A stretch of 64,000 nt of DNA from Distichodus sexfasciatus. Its lineage: Eukaryota; Chordata; Actinopteri; Characiformes; Distichodontidae. The stretch spans positions 1,422,595 to 1,486,594 of the forward strand of contig JAVGVS010000043.1 in assembly GCA_032718565.1 (NCBI GenBank), read 5' to 3'. Below the pieces are notes generated by a model. It was not told the DNA's origin, did no database searches, and was given only the letters and a program-made list of their open reading frames with translations. Below, in pieces: positions 45,600 to 58,375 of this stretch; position 1 is the first letter of the stretch; every line of letters begins with the position of its first letter. The position numbers and the translations under genes are program-made.

Positions 45600-45624
45600 T
45601 TTCAGAGACCGTTTTCCTGGGGTA

Positions 45625-45725
45625 ACTTGGCGTTACGAGTCCCGGTTCAAGTGCCTAGTGGTGGTAGTTTTTGCGGTAGGACGGAGCCAGATTTAAACCT
45701 ACAGCCTCTTGGTCTGTACATAGCA
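45625..45725 (-). mobile_element. SINE-C fragment, inverted
   Basis: AGTGGTGGTAGTTTTTGCGG and GATTTAAACCTACAGCCTC match the inverted SINE-C body and B-box area (compare 53500-53560). Confidence 0.4.
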
Positions 45726-45802
45726 GGGGTGTTGAAATTAATAACATAACCGATGCAGACGTGGACAATTCTGTATCAATGCAGTGGCAGACCATAATCG
45801 AT

Positions 45803-46051
45803 TAGGGGTTTTCAACTGGCGGACTAGTGGTCCGTGGCAGCATTGCAGGTGGTCCAAGGCACGCAATCCAGTTTCGCTACTGAAATCACTTTTTTATTCA
45901 TTTTTCAAAACATTTCCAGGTGATTTGGGCATCTTTACGAATATTGAATTTGATGCTAATATCTAAAAAGTAATATTAAAAAAATTCTAATAAGCATACA
46001 CTGCTTAGTCTGAGTCATGGTCCCTGGGACAGAAGCAGTTGAAAATCCTTG
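45803..46051. mobile_element. Small hAT-like MITE
   Basis: TAGGGGTTTTCAACTG at the left; the inverse of the right end reads CAAGGATTTTCAACTG. It has the GGTCCGTGG motif common in this fish group. No clear TSD. It may be nested in an older repeat covering about 45730-46285. Confidence 0.55.
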
Positions 46052-47738
46052 GATTATATCATAATGACGGTGATTTTCTGGCTGCCACAAACCAGTCTAG
46101 TCATAAAGAACATCCCGGTAGTAACTATGGCATGCAATGTGATCTGCATGCAATGTGAAGTAATGTAGAAAAATTGATGGGATGCGTCGTGATATCGAAT
46201 CATAGCGGATCGAATCATTGACCTGATAATCGTAAAACGAATTGAGTTGTAAGACCAGTGAAGGCTCACACATCTAGTCCATAGTGCCGAGTATCCCATG
46301 ATTAGACCATTTTGAGAAAATTCTATTTTTTAAATTCAAAAATGTGAAGTTAAAAAAACATAAAAATGTATTTGCTTCCTACAAGCACATCCTCCTCTGT
46401 GCCAGGATAAACCTGTGTTTAATATACAGTGCGTTTGCATGCCCTTGGGGGTCTTCATGGTTCAGTAACGGGTTTGCGTGAGAGCCATTGTTCAGTGTTT
46501 GCTGCTGTCGCTGGCGCATCCCGGCTCACGGTAGCTGCCCGCAGCGTGATAAATAGCTCGGCCTGCAAAGTGTGTGGCATGCAGCTGAGGACAAGAAGAG
46601 GAGCAAAACTTTGAACTTGTTTTTTTTTTTTTTTTCTTCTCCCCCTCACCTTAATCAATATTACTCTCCTTCAGGCAGAGCTTAAGAGAGCTTCGTGAAA
46701 ATCTTACCGATGCACTCGCAAATAGAAATGTTGTTCTCGCAGGCGGGCTTCTTCTTCTCTTTTTTCCTCCCCCCTCTTTGTCACATGTTAACATTTTATC
46801 ACTGATGCCATCTTGACAGTTTCCCGTGGCAATCCTCTTATTAACACAAAAAAACACACAAAAAATCCATATTCCGCAACTTGTTGTTTGTCAGTTTGAC
46901 AGTCGGCTGCATTAGCGACGGCTTCAGCCCTGCAGGATGAAAGCAATTACTCTGAGACTCTCAATTAATGAGCTCCCCAAAACCGTTGTCATTATTATTA
47001 TAGTGCCTTATCAAACATTTCCAGGGCTCTCTGTATTCCCTCATCCAAACAGAAACCATGTGTGTTTTGAGCAATGGATCCATTAGCAACCTCAGTCCAG
47101 CCAAAGAAAATGATTTTGGCATTTTGTCGCGGAAGGCCCCACTTTGTGCCGGAAAACCCATTTATTTGGCACGTAATCAAATTTTCCAGCACCCCGGAGT
47201 GCCAAAATGGAGTTTGTGGTCCTGCAATGTGGGACTAAAGGATGGGGCTTTCTTCAGAAAACATCAGATGGGCACTTTTATGTTTATCTGATGGGCCGTT
47301 TGGAAAACAGGAATACGAAGCAGGCACAATATGTCTGAACAGATCTTTAAACATGGACTCTCCTTTCCTTTAATGTGACATAAAGAAATGATGCAGAAAT
47401 GATGATCGAATAGATCAATGAAAGAGCTTTTTGACAAAAAACCAGCTAGTTCGGATCCAAAATTATGGCACAGCATGAGATGGTGACGATTCAGTACTTC
47501 TGGATTACTCGCTTTTATTTATAAAATTATTTCTGACTGTTTTGGATGACTGTGCAGTCATTTGGATTATGTTTTTTTCACTCATCGCCTTTTTACGCAA
47601 CTCTTCCTGTTTGCGAACCTTGATTTTTGCACTTCCTTTCAACTTTTTGACTCGACTCCCCATTTTTCTCCATCTCAGTATCGTAACACCCTGTATGTTT
47701 GTATTTGCACAAACCGTTGTTTCAGTCTTCGTCTCCAA
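46052..47738. other. Single-copy or unassigned non-coding sequence
   Basis: 46052-46285 looks like an old element end (GATATCGAATCATAGCGG). 46860-47500 is balanced single-copy sequence. No coding frame supported. Confidence 0.35.
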
Positions 47739-48292
47739 CAGTGCTGGGAAGGAACAGAATACATTTACTGCTGTTTTCAGATTATAAATTATTGGTAATT
47801 GGTAAATTTCCGTTACAGTTACAGTTGAAATAGATGGTAATTGGAATTATACATGGTACATTACATTGTTAAAAATAATGGATTACATGACTGTTTTTTT
47901 CTGTTTCACATGTTTATCCTCTCTCTAATAAATTTCGGCAATTCCATTCCTTACCGGAAGCCCTTCAGAACACGCAACCACAGATTCTACCGTAAACGTC
48001 AATTTAACGTAAGTTGCCGCAGTCACATTATGGAGGAGTCAGAGCTGGAGCCAGCACCGCAGAAACACATTTTTGTCTTAGAAATTCAGACAACACTTTG
48101 CATTAAAAGAAGAAAGAGGGCGAAATATATGAAGGGTGTGATTGCCACATTCATACAGTTGTAAAAAGCAATGTGGAAGTAATCTAAAATATTCCGAATA
48201 CGTTACTCGCATTGAGGGATATGTTACAAATGACATTTTAGGACATATATTCTGTAGTGGAATACATTTTAAAAGTAACCTTCCCAACACTG
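47739..48292 (-). mobile_element. hAT-type element, 554 bp, CAGTGTTGGG family, inverted
   Basis: Starts CAGTGCTGGGAAGG and ends TTCCCAACACTG. Flanking octamers GTCTCCAA (47731-47738) and GTCACCAA (48293-48300) differ at one base. The right part, read inversely, matches the left part of 8341-8977 (CTTTTAAAATGTATTCCAC). Confidence 0.88.
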
Positions 48293-48300
48293 GTCACCAA

Positions 48301-49633
48301 GAAGGTCTGTTCTCTCTTCATTCTCTTCCTCCTCTCCTTACAGCATTTCCTGCTCCTTTTTTGAATTTCTCCTTTTATGCAAATTTAATGTGACAACTGG
48401 AGCATGTTCATTCATCCAGCATCAAACAAATGAAGTGTTTCCTTCAAAATGTAATAAAAATGTGATACATACATCACGTTTCTATTTCTATAATTATGGG
48501 AAAGTAAGTGTGCAGGTGACAGCTCCCTCGGTTGAAAGTAATGTGATTTCCCTGAGGGTAAAAGCAGCATACATATGTGGAGTGTTTGTTCATTATGTGT
48601 TTTCTACATTTTAGGATAGAAAATCAATAGTAAAACACACAGCGAATTGTGCAGTTAAAAGGAAAATGTATTGTGATATTCTTTTGAAGCTAAAAACTGC
48701 CCTGGCCCAACTAAATATGACCAGTATCGGAACGCAATAATTAACCATTGACCGTGTCTTAAAGGTCAGCAAACATTACCGAAATCAAATTTCCAGTATA
48801 GTCGATAAGGACATATTAAATTTGTGACCAGCTTAAGCTGGGTCTTAAAAGATGCACTTGCCCGACTTTGTTCTCGCAAGCCGAACTGCATGAATAATAG
48901 AGGATGTGTTATATTCGATTTGGTCCGTGTGCAGACCTTTTTTATTAATCATAATGACTCAACTAAAAAGTGCCGCTCCTCAAACCCGGAGCCCTCTGTC
49001 CCCCTCAGTCTCTGATGGAGCTGGCAGGCCCCGGTTTAAAGGTCTCTCTTTGACAGTTCTAGCCTCGAGCCATCTCTGTGTCCATTTCTCCCACTTGCTC
49101 TCTTCTCTCTCCTTTTTATTGAAGGCCCTGGCAGCACATCAGTGTCTGCCATTCTTTCATTGGCTGATTATATTTTCTCCCTCCGTCCCTAGACCCAGAT
49201 TGGCCCATTAGGCCTGTGTTGCAGTCCGGGAAAATATGTTTTCAGAGCAAGTAGAAATGTCTTTAGATTTTCTGTTTTCAAAGAATTTGTAATTATTTCA
49301 TTTTTACATTTCTGGCAGAAATAAGGAAACATCAGAGGTTCAGGAGTGCAAAAAGGGAACAGATACATGCCCTAAGAAACTCAGAGAGATTTCATCTGCC
49401 AAAATGTCATTTTTGCTCATAATGTTGTCATCAGAAATGACGCCATTACTACACCCTGTCCAGGCATCATGTGTACAGAGAACTGAAATGTAATGCTCCT
49501 CTATAGTGAAGCCGTCAGAGTAATTAATTACACAGACACAGGACGTTGCAGGACGTTTTTCAGACGATGTTGGTATACAATTATCTTTTCACATTTGGAA
49601 AAGAAAAAGATGCTTTGGGAATCCTAATGAACG
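48301..49633. other. Single-copy non-coding sequence
   Basis: No recognised repeat or gene. Frames up to 101 codons are T/C-rich and have no domains. Confidence 0.35.
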
Positions 49634-50242
49634 TAGTAAACATGGCACAACACCACTTTTTTAATGTCCGATACAATACTAATATTGTACATTTGGATAT
49701 CTGCCAATACGATACACATCCGATACAGTCTCTGAGTCTTTTTTAAACAGAAAATAATGCGTTAAAAAATGTCTGAATACATGACTGAGATTATTCTGTT
49801 CAGGAAATATTTGACTTAAATACTGTTTTCGTAACTAAAACAATGTAATAATTACACACCCATATGTATACACTAAATTAGTTATTATTAAAATAACCTC
49901 AAAAATTATTTGTTTGAACACAGTTGTGTAATTTTGTGACAGTCCCTAATTCTGCAGCACTAAAACCATCAGGAACACAGAGATTGCGAGTGAGAGCTGG
50001 TGTTGTGTAATCGCATGATTTGCTGATGTTGCGTTGCACGTTCTGCTCATTGTCATAAATATATATGAATTTGTGCGAATGTCAAACAATAATCCAGCTT
50101 TACCTCAGTGCCACTTCCCATGCGTAATGAATTTTGTCTGTGCACAATAACAACATAGATCGGCCCAATGCCAGCGATTCCTGATCCACCTATGTGACTT
50201 GTTATCAGACCGGTATCCGTCCACGTATTTGAACCATCTTTA
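49634..50242 (+). mobile_element. hAT-type MITE, relative of 37243-38293
   Basis: Shares CCACTTTTTTAATGTCCGAT, GTCTGAATACATGACTGAG, CAATGTAATAATTACAC and CCACTTCCCATGCGTAATGA. Its ends are eroded and no TSD was found. Confidence 0.75.
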
Positions 50243-51107
50243 GAAAATACATCAGATGTTTCTGTGATGAGAACCTAAGACAAAAGCAGTGCTGCAGACC
50301 TAATATCAGAGATATTACAATCCTGGTGAACTTGATTTTAATGCTTTGACAGTGCTATGTGCCTGCTGGGAATGGTGCGTTTCTTGTACTGCTTTTATTT
50401 CCCTTTAATACATCTCTGATCACCTACATCGGTGCAAGCCCTTTTCAAACCCTATCACGGATCTCCTGCAGAACATTATGATAGTAGCAGGTTCTCGGCT
50501 TGCTCCAGTTAGCATGAACGCTGCAGTTTGACCGATTGCCCTATTAGCTGGGGTTCCTCGTAGTTCATACACTGAGAAATCAGAACAGTTAAATAGAGCG
50601 GAGGGTCCTGAGGGCCTGCACAATGAGGCAGGCTAAATGAGGCACCCAGTGAAGGGAGGGAAAAAAAAAAAAAAACCCTGCACTTGCTAAAAAGCGCTGA
50701 CACAGCCAAAAACACAAAGACCCCTTTTCCCCCCAAATTAGCAGAACTTTGTTGCTCAGTGATGCCCATCTAATTGCAGCTAAATTTGACGGAACTTAAT
50801 GTGTCCTGGTGGAAAATGTAATTTCATGTATTACGGATATACGCTTCAGAATGGAAGGCCAATTAAGTGAGCTGATTGATGCACCAATGGGTTTAACATA
50901 ATTGATTACAGGAAAAAAAAAAGTGATTATATGACCCAAACCGAGAACGGCGCTTGACAAGGTGCTGGAACTGTAGGGTAGCTGAGCTTTTCGGATTGCT
51001 TTTTGGCTCCAGTGGGTTCCTGAAGTTTGTGGTTTGGTTCCATGTTGTGATAAAACTTTGATTTGTTAGTTTGGGGCGTTAGGTCCAGTGTAGCGTACAG
51101 ACAAAAG
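50243..51107. other. Single-copy spacer between two inverted MITE copies
   Basis: Includes a poly-A run at 50659-50675. No gene. Confidence 0.4.
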
Positions 51108-51762
51108 TGTGATGTCCAAATTACCAATCCTATGCGTGCATCGGTTTCTGTCTGATAATGACTCAAATCAGGTGGCTGGATCAGGTATCGGTGGCAATGG
51201 GACGATCGATGCATCTGATCTGTAAAAGCGCTCACACAGTTCATTATGCATCGGAAGTGCCACTGCAGTAAAGCTGGTTAAACTGGTTAAATTGGTTTGA
51301 CTTTTGTGCTAATTTGTACATGTTGATATGACAATAAGCAGAACAAGCAGCGCAACACACTACAACCTAAAAAATGATGCTGTTTAATTTCCTTAACAAC
51401 ACAGCTCTCACTCGCAATCTCTGTGTTCCTGATGGTTTTAGCGCCACATGATTAGGGACCGTTACAAAATTACAGAACTATGTTGAAATGAATCATTTTT
51501 TAGATGTTTTAATACTAAATAATTTAGCATATTTATGGGTGTGTAATTATTACATTGTTTTAGTTTGAAAACAGTATTTAAGTTTTTTCTTGTGCATAAG
51601 AGAATAATCCCAGTCATGTATTCAGACATTTCTAAAGAATCATTTTCTGTTTTCTGATTAAAGAAGACTCAGAAACTGTATCAGATTTGTATCATATAGG
51701 CAGATACCAAATTTACAATATCAGTATCAGTATCGGACATGGCATCCTGCCATGTTTAGTCC
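51108..51762 (-). mobile_element. hAT-type MITE, inverted relative of 49634-50242
   Basis: Contains the inverse landmarks CAGTCATGTATTCAGACATT, GTGTAATTATTACATTG and CAGTATCAGTATCGGACAT. Ends eroded. Confidence 0.75.
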
Positions 51763-52248
51763 AAATGACGGTCATATGCTGAGGTCATATTGCCAACTAC
51801 CGGTGATATGGTAACATTGCTCATAATGTTTTTCTTTGCAATTTCATTCAATGAGTCATTTGGTCATCTTTTGTAAATCTCAACTTGGAAAATAAAAATT
51901 AATTTCTTCTTCTACCAAGTCCTTGACAATATTCACTTGCCAAAGCTTGCTGGTTCCCGTGTTGAGAAGCTGCAAGATTTATTTAACTGATTGTCAAGAG
52001 TGATAGCTGTTAATACTGTTTTCAGTAAAATTAACATTGATTTGACCCCTCATTATGAACCTTTGTTGTGCCCTTGGGAAGGGCACTAACTGCCTACCTG
52101 CAGGTTGTTTCGCTGACATTGGAAAATGCACATTGATTTTGATTTTTTACTCTTTTAAATGTCAAAAATATGACCTAACTTTTGCCGTTGATTACTATTG
52201 AGTAGAAATTGACTCCTTTGACCTTCAAGTGTACAAGTCTTTAAGTGT
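51763..52248. other. Unassigned sequence
   Basis: No gene recognised. GTGCCCTTGGGAAGGGCACTAAC at 52068-52090 is a palindrome-like block at the start of a short, possibly SINE-derived fragment. Confidence 0.35.
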
Positions 52249-52253
52249 AGTGG

Positions 52254-52741
52254 TGGCAGTGATCTGATGGGGATTATGGCAAATAGACAGATGCTTACAA
52301 ACTCCCAGTGGCCGGGTTAGGTGGCTGTCGGAGTGCTTGCGATTCAGACAGGGATTATTCATCTGGTTAGGATTTGAACAGAATGCCTCACTTTTACAAT
52401 TCAACAGTGATCTGGTTAGGATATAACGGATGTTAGCCCTTGTAGGGTGGTGGTTAGCCCACATGCGGCTGAGAGCGCGAATAGGAAGGATGGCCACGCG
52501 AGTTGATTTAAGAACTCTCTTACACGAAGAGTTAGGACCACCACAGTAACCCGAGTTCTAACAGCACACACTATCAAAGAGTTAACTGGAGTACTCACAG
52601 TTGATGCCGAAGTGAATCAGAAAAAGGGCCAGGTTGACACAATGGCAGAGTGATTCGCCGCGAGGAAATGACTCCTTAAATACCCTTTGAACCGTGACCA
52701 GCCGCGTCCCAATCCAACTGCGGAGCGGAGTGCGCGTGACA
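52254..52741 (+). mobile_element. Solo LTR, copy 2 (488 bp), perfect 5-bp TSD
   Basis: Begins TGGCAGTGATCTG and ends GCGCGTGACA. AGTGG is duplicated exactly at 52249-52253 and 52742-52746. It is collinear with copy 1 at 10448-10960 (AAGGATGGCCACGCGAG and GGAAATGACTCCTTAAATAC shared), with a few small indels, including loss of about 15 bp near 52430 and 14 bp near 52580. Confidence 0.88.
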
Positions 52742-52746
52742 AGTGG

Positions 52747-53424
52747 AAACATTTGGCTGTCTGGTTTCTGAAATAAATTTATATCTTAACTTGTTTTTAC
52801 ACTCATCAGTGGTTTGTGGTCTTATTGTCAAAAAGACATTTGTAAGGTGTAGAACATCTCAATATTGACTCACAAGGACAGATTTATGCAGTGGTTATGT
52901 GTCTTAACTAATGTGCTTGTTTTGCTTGTTCAATTTCTTTATTTATGCATTACTTGCTTTCGACACACAATCTGGTTGTAATGGTCTTTTTAAAATGTCA
53001 AAAAACCTGCTGATATTAGTACAACATGACGACAACACTGTGTACAACAATATGAAAGTGTACAACAAGATGAGAAAGGCCAACAATCCAGCACATATCC
53101 AATGTATTTTCTTGCCCTGAGTAGCTGATAAATGATGAAGGGCTCAGTGTTTCCAATAAAGTGGCAGGTGAATCCACGCTGTATATCCAGGCTGCCACCA
53201 TGGTGAAAACCTGTTCTTTTAATTGCTTCTGACACTGAAAGTATTTAACATCTCTGCTCATTATCCTATCACTCACACAGTGACACGCTTAGTCCTGTTA
53301 TTGGGTATTCTTCGTTCAGCCAGGAAACCGGCTTTCACTCCCATGGCAGCGTAATGTAGGAGGGATGAATTTCTGTCTGTTTAGTAACATTTGAATGTAA
53401 TTTAAATTCATATTTACATTTATA
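52747..53424. other. Unassigned non-coding sequence
   Basis: No gene or recognised repeat. Confidence 0.4.
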
Positions 53425-53565
53425 ATGTATAGCAGAGTAGGTTACATTTCCGAGTTAAAGAGGCAGTCTCCCTGGAGCAACCTGGGCTTAAGGGCCTTGC
53501 TCATGAGCTCAGTGGTGGTAGTTTTGCAGTGGGCTGGAGCTCGATTTGAACCTGTTATATTTTGG
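53425..53565 (-). mobile_element. SINE-C fragment, inverted
   Basis: GGAGCAACCTGGGCTTAAG, GGGCCTTGCTCATGAG and GATTTGAACCTGTTA are the inverted SINE-C body and B-box. Confidence 0.55.
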
Positions 53566-53747
53566 TCAATAGACAATAGATGTGTATATATGGTCATGGG
53601 TTCCTGTGGAATAAATGCGCACACACCACGGAGCAAGTTGAACTCGAGTGAGCGGTCGACTGTGTTTGTAAACAAGAGCTGGCCCTGGTGGTGAAACTGC
53701 ACTTGTCCTGGTGCCGGAGCGGCGGTGTGCCAGGCATGTGATGTCAC

Positions 53748-53777
53748 AATATATACATATATATATATATACATATA

Positions 53778-53825
<48 letters not shown>

Positions 53826-53848
53826 ATATATATATGTATATATAGATG
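53748..53848. repeat. (TA)n microsatellite, imperfect
   Basis: TA runs interrupted by CATATA/TGTATA. The I/Y-rich frames on the - strand are artefacts. Confidence 0.95.
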
Positions 53849-56535
53849 AACCTGTAGAATAAGGAATTGGTAGAATGTTACAGAATGAAACAACCTGAAC
53901 TGACAAAGAAAACCAGTCATTATTAGTTTATTTGAATGGTAGTGTTCCAACACAGCTCTGCACACAAATATGTGCAAGTGCAGTAGCTGTAAATGCAGGC
54001 TCAAATCAAATCAACATTCCAACCTGCTTAAAACCCAGCTTTACACCTCTAGCTTCATGACTTTCCAACAGCGACAATGTTTCAATCAAGGTACAACAAA
54101 ACGGCAGAAGTGTCTGAACTTGGTTTTATAGTTACAGTCTACAGGCGTGATGTAGCCCTACTGGTCATCTGCCAAAAAACCAATCATGTTTTAGAAAAGG
54201 GGGAATAACATCCACTTTATCCACAGATTTGAAATTAACGAGTAACAAGAACCTTGATAGAAATGCAGTGAAGTGAAAAGTACGGTATTTGTCTTTAAAC
54301 TGAAGTGAAAATCGTGTTTTCCAAAAAATACTACTCAAGTGAGGTACAGATACTCAAAAACTGTATTTAAGTACACTACTACTGTCCAACTCTGCATCTT
54401 ACACACAAATAACAAGTCTTTTGCACTTTTTTCTTCTGCATATAAGAGTTAAGAGCTTAAGCAAATATCAGTCATTTAAAAATCACATCATCATGTTCAC
54501 ATCATCTTCTTCATCCTCACAGAATTTGTAACAAATAAGGCTCAGCTGATCAGATTTAACAATGAACATTTATTTTTATAGGAAATCATTTCTTTCATTC
54601 CCAAATTTAGCCCAGTAGGAGCAGAAGTCTAGATGAAATCCCCTGGCTGTTCTGAGGCTTCCAACAGGGAGCACAGACGAGTCTCGCTGTGTTGGGTGCT
54701 CGGTTGTACAAGAGACGTTCCAAAGCTTCCATCATGGCACTGAAAGAACAGGCCGGTCGGTCACAACGTTTCCTGTCTGGGCTTTTAATCTTTTGAAAGC
54801 TTGGCTTTTTTCGCCACGCTTTCAAGTGCTCTCATTATTTTGTGCATTTCATAGCTGAGTGCCATTTTCTTAAAGGTAGATTAATTTTGTCAATATATAA
54901 TGAGGGTCTTGATGTCAACTCAACAGGAAATGAGCGTGTCAGGGCCGATTTCTCAGCGGCAGGGGAAAAAACTCGTCTCCCATTTCTCGTCATTTTCTCC
55001 CCGAACTCACAGCAGCCATGTATGTGCTTGTCCTAAAGCTGAAATTAAATTCATACATTCCAACATGACGAAGCAAGGATTTAAAGATGAGATTAAGTCA
55101 CCCTTTTTCATTAAAACCTCAGATATCACCAACCTTGAAAGTGGATTAATGAAATCTTCAATGTTGCAATAGATTGGCGTTTTTTTAAGCAATCAGAACA
55201 ATGGCTGATGTGATGCGGAATATTAATCTTTATAATAAAACTGATTGAAATGGAATCACCTGGTATCTAAATGTCACAGTTAAAAATAGGATTTGCTTTT
55301 TACTACCTTAAATGGAAAAAAAATAAAAAATAACTTTTAATGGGTCACCCTTAAGTCTTCCTAGGTATACATTCAAGCTAACTAATGCAAAAGTTTACTT
55401 TATGTTTTGACATTATTTCTAGCAAAGTTTACAAAGAACCAGTTCAATTTAGTAGAAAAATCATGTGGCGTCATAATGGACTTGGAGAGATTAAACCCAA
55501 AAGAGCGGCGTCTCTCTAAGACGTGTTCTTATTTTGGTGACGGATGAAGAGGAGCCAAGCTGGAGGAGCGACACGCTGTATGAAACCCATGAGCGTGTGC
55601 GTCTGCACAGCTGTGTAAGATCTTTTTCTAAGTCTTTGGTGGAGATCAAAAGCTCCATTCAGGAAGGAGCCATAGTTGGTTGTGATGTTGATTTCGGCCT
55701 AGCGAACACGCCGTAGCCGCTCGGTCTATGCTCAGCGAAGAAAACGGAGCAGCAAAGAGGAACCACCTACCCATAATCTGATATTTCGGTAATGAAAACA
55801 TCAAGGGTTGGGCGTAACAGCAGGGATTGTCATACCCGTGGAGACGGCTCGGTGAAGGCTGCGGATCGTAATTAACTACGTCGCCCTCGCCCGAAAAAAA
55901 GCGCCAGCTATAGAAATGGCTCGAGGATGGGTTGCATAAGAATGGCAGAAGAGCAGATGCTTACAAATAAATCCCCTCTTTATCCGCCCAGTAAGGCTGA
56001 GCTACGGCTTCATTTCTATTCGTGGCAGCCGAGCTGTCTTTTCAGACCCAGTCCAACCCTGGATTCTTCTGCCTCGCGTCCCCTGCCAACCCTCCACCCT
56101 GTGGTATTATCGCGTGTCTTATTTTGCTTGGAGCGACTCGATCGTCTGCCCCTTTTCAAAGCCCTAAACCTTTCTGCTTTTAATCTCAGGGCGCTCGGAT
56201 AAGTGGATACGGTTTACGGAACACGCACAATTACGTGCACCGTGATTGCATCACTTCCTCCCTCCGACAGGTCTCCGTTCAAGATTCTCACTTTTGTTGC
56301 ACTCTTAGTTGTGTCTCGTCTCCCAGTTCATTGCTCGGTGACTGACACCATCTGACAATGTTTTGTTTTTTAAATTGCTTTTAGTCCAATTTTGCAGTTG
56401 TTTCCTTAAATCATCTCTTCCACTTGAAAACCTCATAAATGAAATCCTTCTTAACAGGATGTGGTCTAACCTAGAGTTGTGCTTATATTACACCTGAATG
56501 ACTAGTAAGGCTAGTGACTAGTCAGCTAGTATAAC
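53849..56535. other. Single-copy non-coding region
   Basis: 54600-56200 is balanced sequence without repeat hallmarks. The frames at 54607-54825 and 55927-56202 have no recognised domains. It may include regulatory DNA. A short palindromic CTAGTnACTAG-like patch lies at 56499-56541. Confidence 0.35.
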
Positions 56536-56750
56536 TAGTCAGAGTGTGAAGGATTACTCGTCATTGTGAAAATAGCATAGCACAGCACACTGTGCATCAC
56601 AACAAAATGTCACCCCAGCATTTGACAACATCTGTGAAGAAGCAGTGGGCAGCTGACACGGGCAGCCCCTGGGGAACTGTGTCTTTGGGGACGGTACCTT
56701 GCTCATGAGTAACTCTCACCTTTACCTGTCCTGGGACTGAACCAGTGAAC
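56536..56750 (-). mobile_element. SINE-A, inverted, with internal duplication
   Basis: TACTCGTCATTGTGAA start, CAGCACACTGTGCATCAC, GAAGCAGTGGGCAGCTGAC and CGGTACCTTGCTCATGAG. The head beyond the B-box is eroded. GGGGAACTGTG..GGGGACGG looks like a small local duplication. Confidence 0.75.
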
Positions 56751-56924
56751 TTATTGTTTAAAAATAAAAAAGAGAGGCATGAACCAAACCATGTCTCAAA
56801 ATGCGTGGAGTGACCAATTATTCTTGCAACTTTTATGAAGTGGTGGTGGTAGGATACTGAAATATGGACAGAAAAGTTGTGGATAAGTTGTAGTTGTCCA
56901 TCTCTATCCTAACTCCAGCTTTAC

Positions 56925-57000
56925 CACTATCAAGCCCCTGAGCAAGACCCTTAACCCCAAGATTCTCCCTATAACTAGGAAATGGAAGTGTACGGGATAG
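56925..57000 (+). mobile_element. SINE-C fragment
   Basis: CCTGAGCAAGACCCTTAAC and CTATAACTAGGAAATGGAAG. Only the body remains. Confidence 0.45.
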
Positions 57001-57375
57001 TAAAGGACTACACAGTGTGATCCAAGAGGAACGCTGCACCGGATCAGATCTACTCCTATCTCTGCAGGATATTTGCAACAGGAGATGCCGGACCAGAGCA
57101 GCCGGGATCATCAGAGACTCATCTCAGACCAGTATCTGTCTGTTTAACCTACATAGATCAGGCGAACGCTTCAGGAGTATTATGGCCAAAAGAGAGACTC
57201 AGGAGAAGCTTCTGCCCTCAGGCCATAAGGCTTCTGAACCAGGACGCACAACTTTTTACTGTTCTTAACAATACAAACGGACTCGTGAACTCTTTCTGTC
57301 TATCACCAAGCTGCCGTTTATGACCTGTATGCTTTTATGTTCATTACACAACAATAAAGGCACACTGCACTTTAT
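57001..57375 (+). mobile_element. LINE ORF2 C-terminal fragment
   Basis: The 83-codon frame at 57017-57268 has R-D-S-S-Q-T-S and R-S-G-E-R-F-R-S-I. It resembles the cysteine-bearing tail common to several fish LINEs (usual form D-S-S-H-P, then P-S-G-R-R-Y-R-S-I). It ends in an AATAAAGGCACACTGCAC 3' region. The L2 beginning at about 57515 may have inserted into its 3' UTR, whose end could be 58376-58470. Confidence 0.5.
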
Positions 57376-57515
57376 CATAAATAGGTAATCCCATAATCTG
57401 CACATGTACAGTTACATTCCAATCATAACATCTAAAAAAATTCTGTAGATTTGGATTTTTTTAGATTTATTGTTGTTTTAATCGGAAATCGGCAAGAATT
57501 TAATCAAAAACGGCA

Positions 57516-58375
57516 AGAAACCGTGGTGTCATTCTGGATGACGAACTGTCATTCTCTTCACACATTAGCAACCTCACTAGGTCCTGTAGATATCTTCTAT
57601 ACAACATCAGAAGAATCCGCCCCTTTCTCACTACCGAGGCTACTCAGCTTCTCGTCCAGTCCTTGGTTCTCTCTAAGTTGGACTACTGTAACTCTCTAAT
57701 GGCTGGACTTTCAATGAAAGCAACACGACCACTTCAGCTGATCCAGAATGCAGCTGCAAGACTTATCTTCAGCGTTTCTAAATTCACACACACCACACCT
57801 CTGCTGCGGAACCTGCACTGGCTCCCTGTGGCTGCTCGCATCAGGTTCAAAACCCTAACACTTGCCTTCAAGGCCAAGGATGGATCTGCACCTCCTTACC
57901 TATCAGCACTTATTAAACAACGTGTCACTTCTCGTCCTCTGAGAGCATCAACTGCTGCTCGTTTGGAACCACCTCTACTTAAGAGAAGAGGAAAACATGC
58001 ATTGAAACTCTTTGCAGTGCTGGCTCCTCAGTGGTGGAACCAACTTCCGCTTGCCGTTAGAACGGCTGAGTCCCTTGCTGTCTTCAAACGTCGTCTGAAG
58101 ACACACCTCTTCAAAGAGTATCTAGGGGACTAATTTACCTTTTATGTAAACCTTTTATTTAAAAAAAAAAAACCACTAACGTGTGTCTGTCTGAACTTCT
58201 TTCCTCTAACCCATTTTCTTTCGTTAAAGTATAAAACTTAGTCTGTGATAATTTGGTTTAACTACAGATGTCGACATAGCTTATGGATCTAGGAACAGTT
58301 GTGGACTACAAAGCACTGTTGTAAGTCGCTCTGGATAAGAGCGTCTGCTAAATACTGTAAATGTAAATGTAAATC
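57516..58375 (+). mobile_element. L2-type LINE, 5'-truncated, ORF2 C-terminus intact
   Basis: A single open frame of 206 codons (57516-58133, ending TAA) covers R-G-V-I-L-D-D, L-S-K-L-D-Y-C-N-S-L, L-I-Q-N-A-A-A-R-L, L-H-W-L-P-V, W-W-N-Q-L-P-L-A-V-R and L-K-T-H-L-F. These are the diagnostic blocks of the region after the polymerase active site in L2/CR1 elements. The 3' UTR ends CGCTCTGGATAAGAGCGTC and a TAAATG-type repeat. The 5' truncation removes the endonuclease and the YADD core, as in most LINE insertions. The open frame suggests a fairly young insertion. Confidence 0.88.

Noticed and set aside
45795..46059. 8-bp target duplication for the MITE at 45803
   Set aside because: TAATCGAT and GATTATAT match only loosely and no shift gave a good pair.
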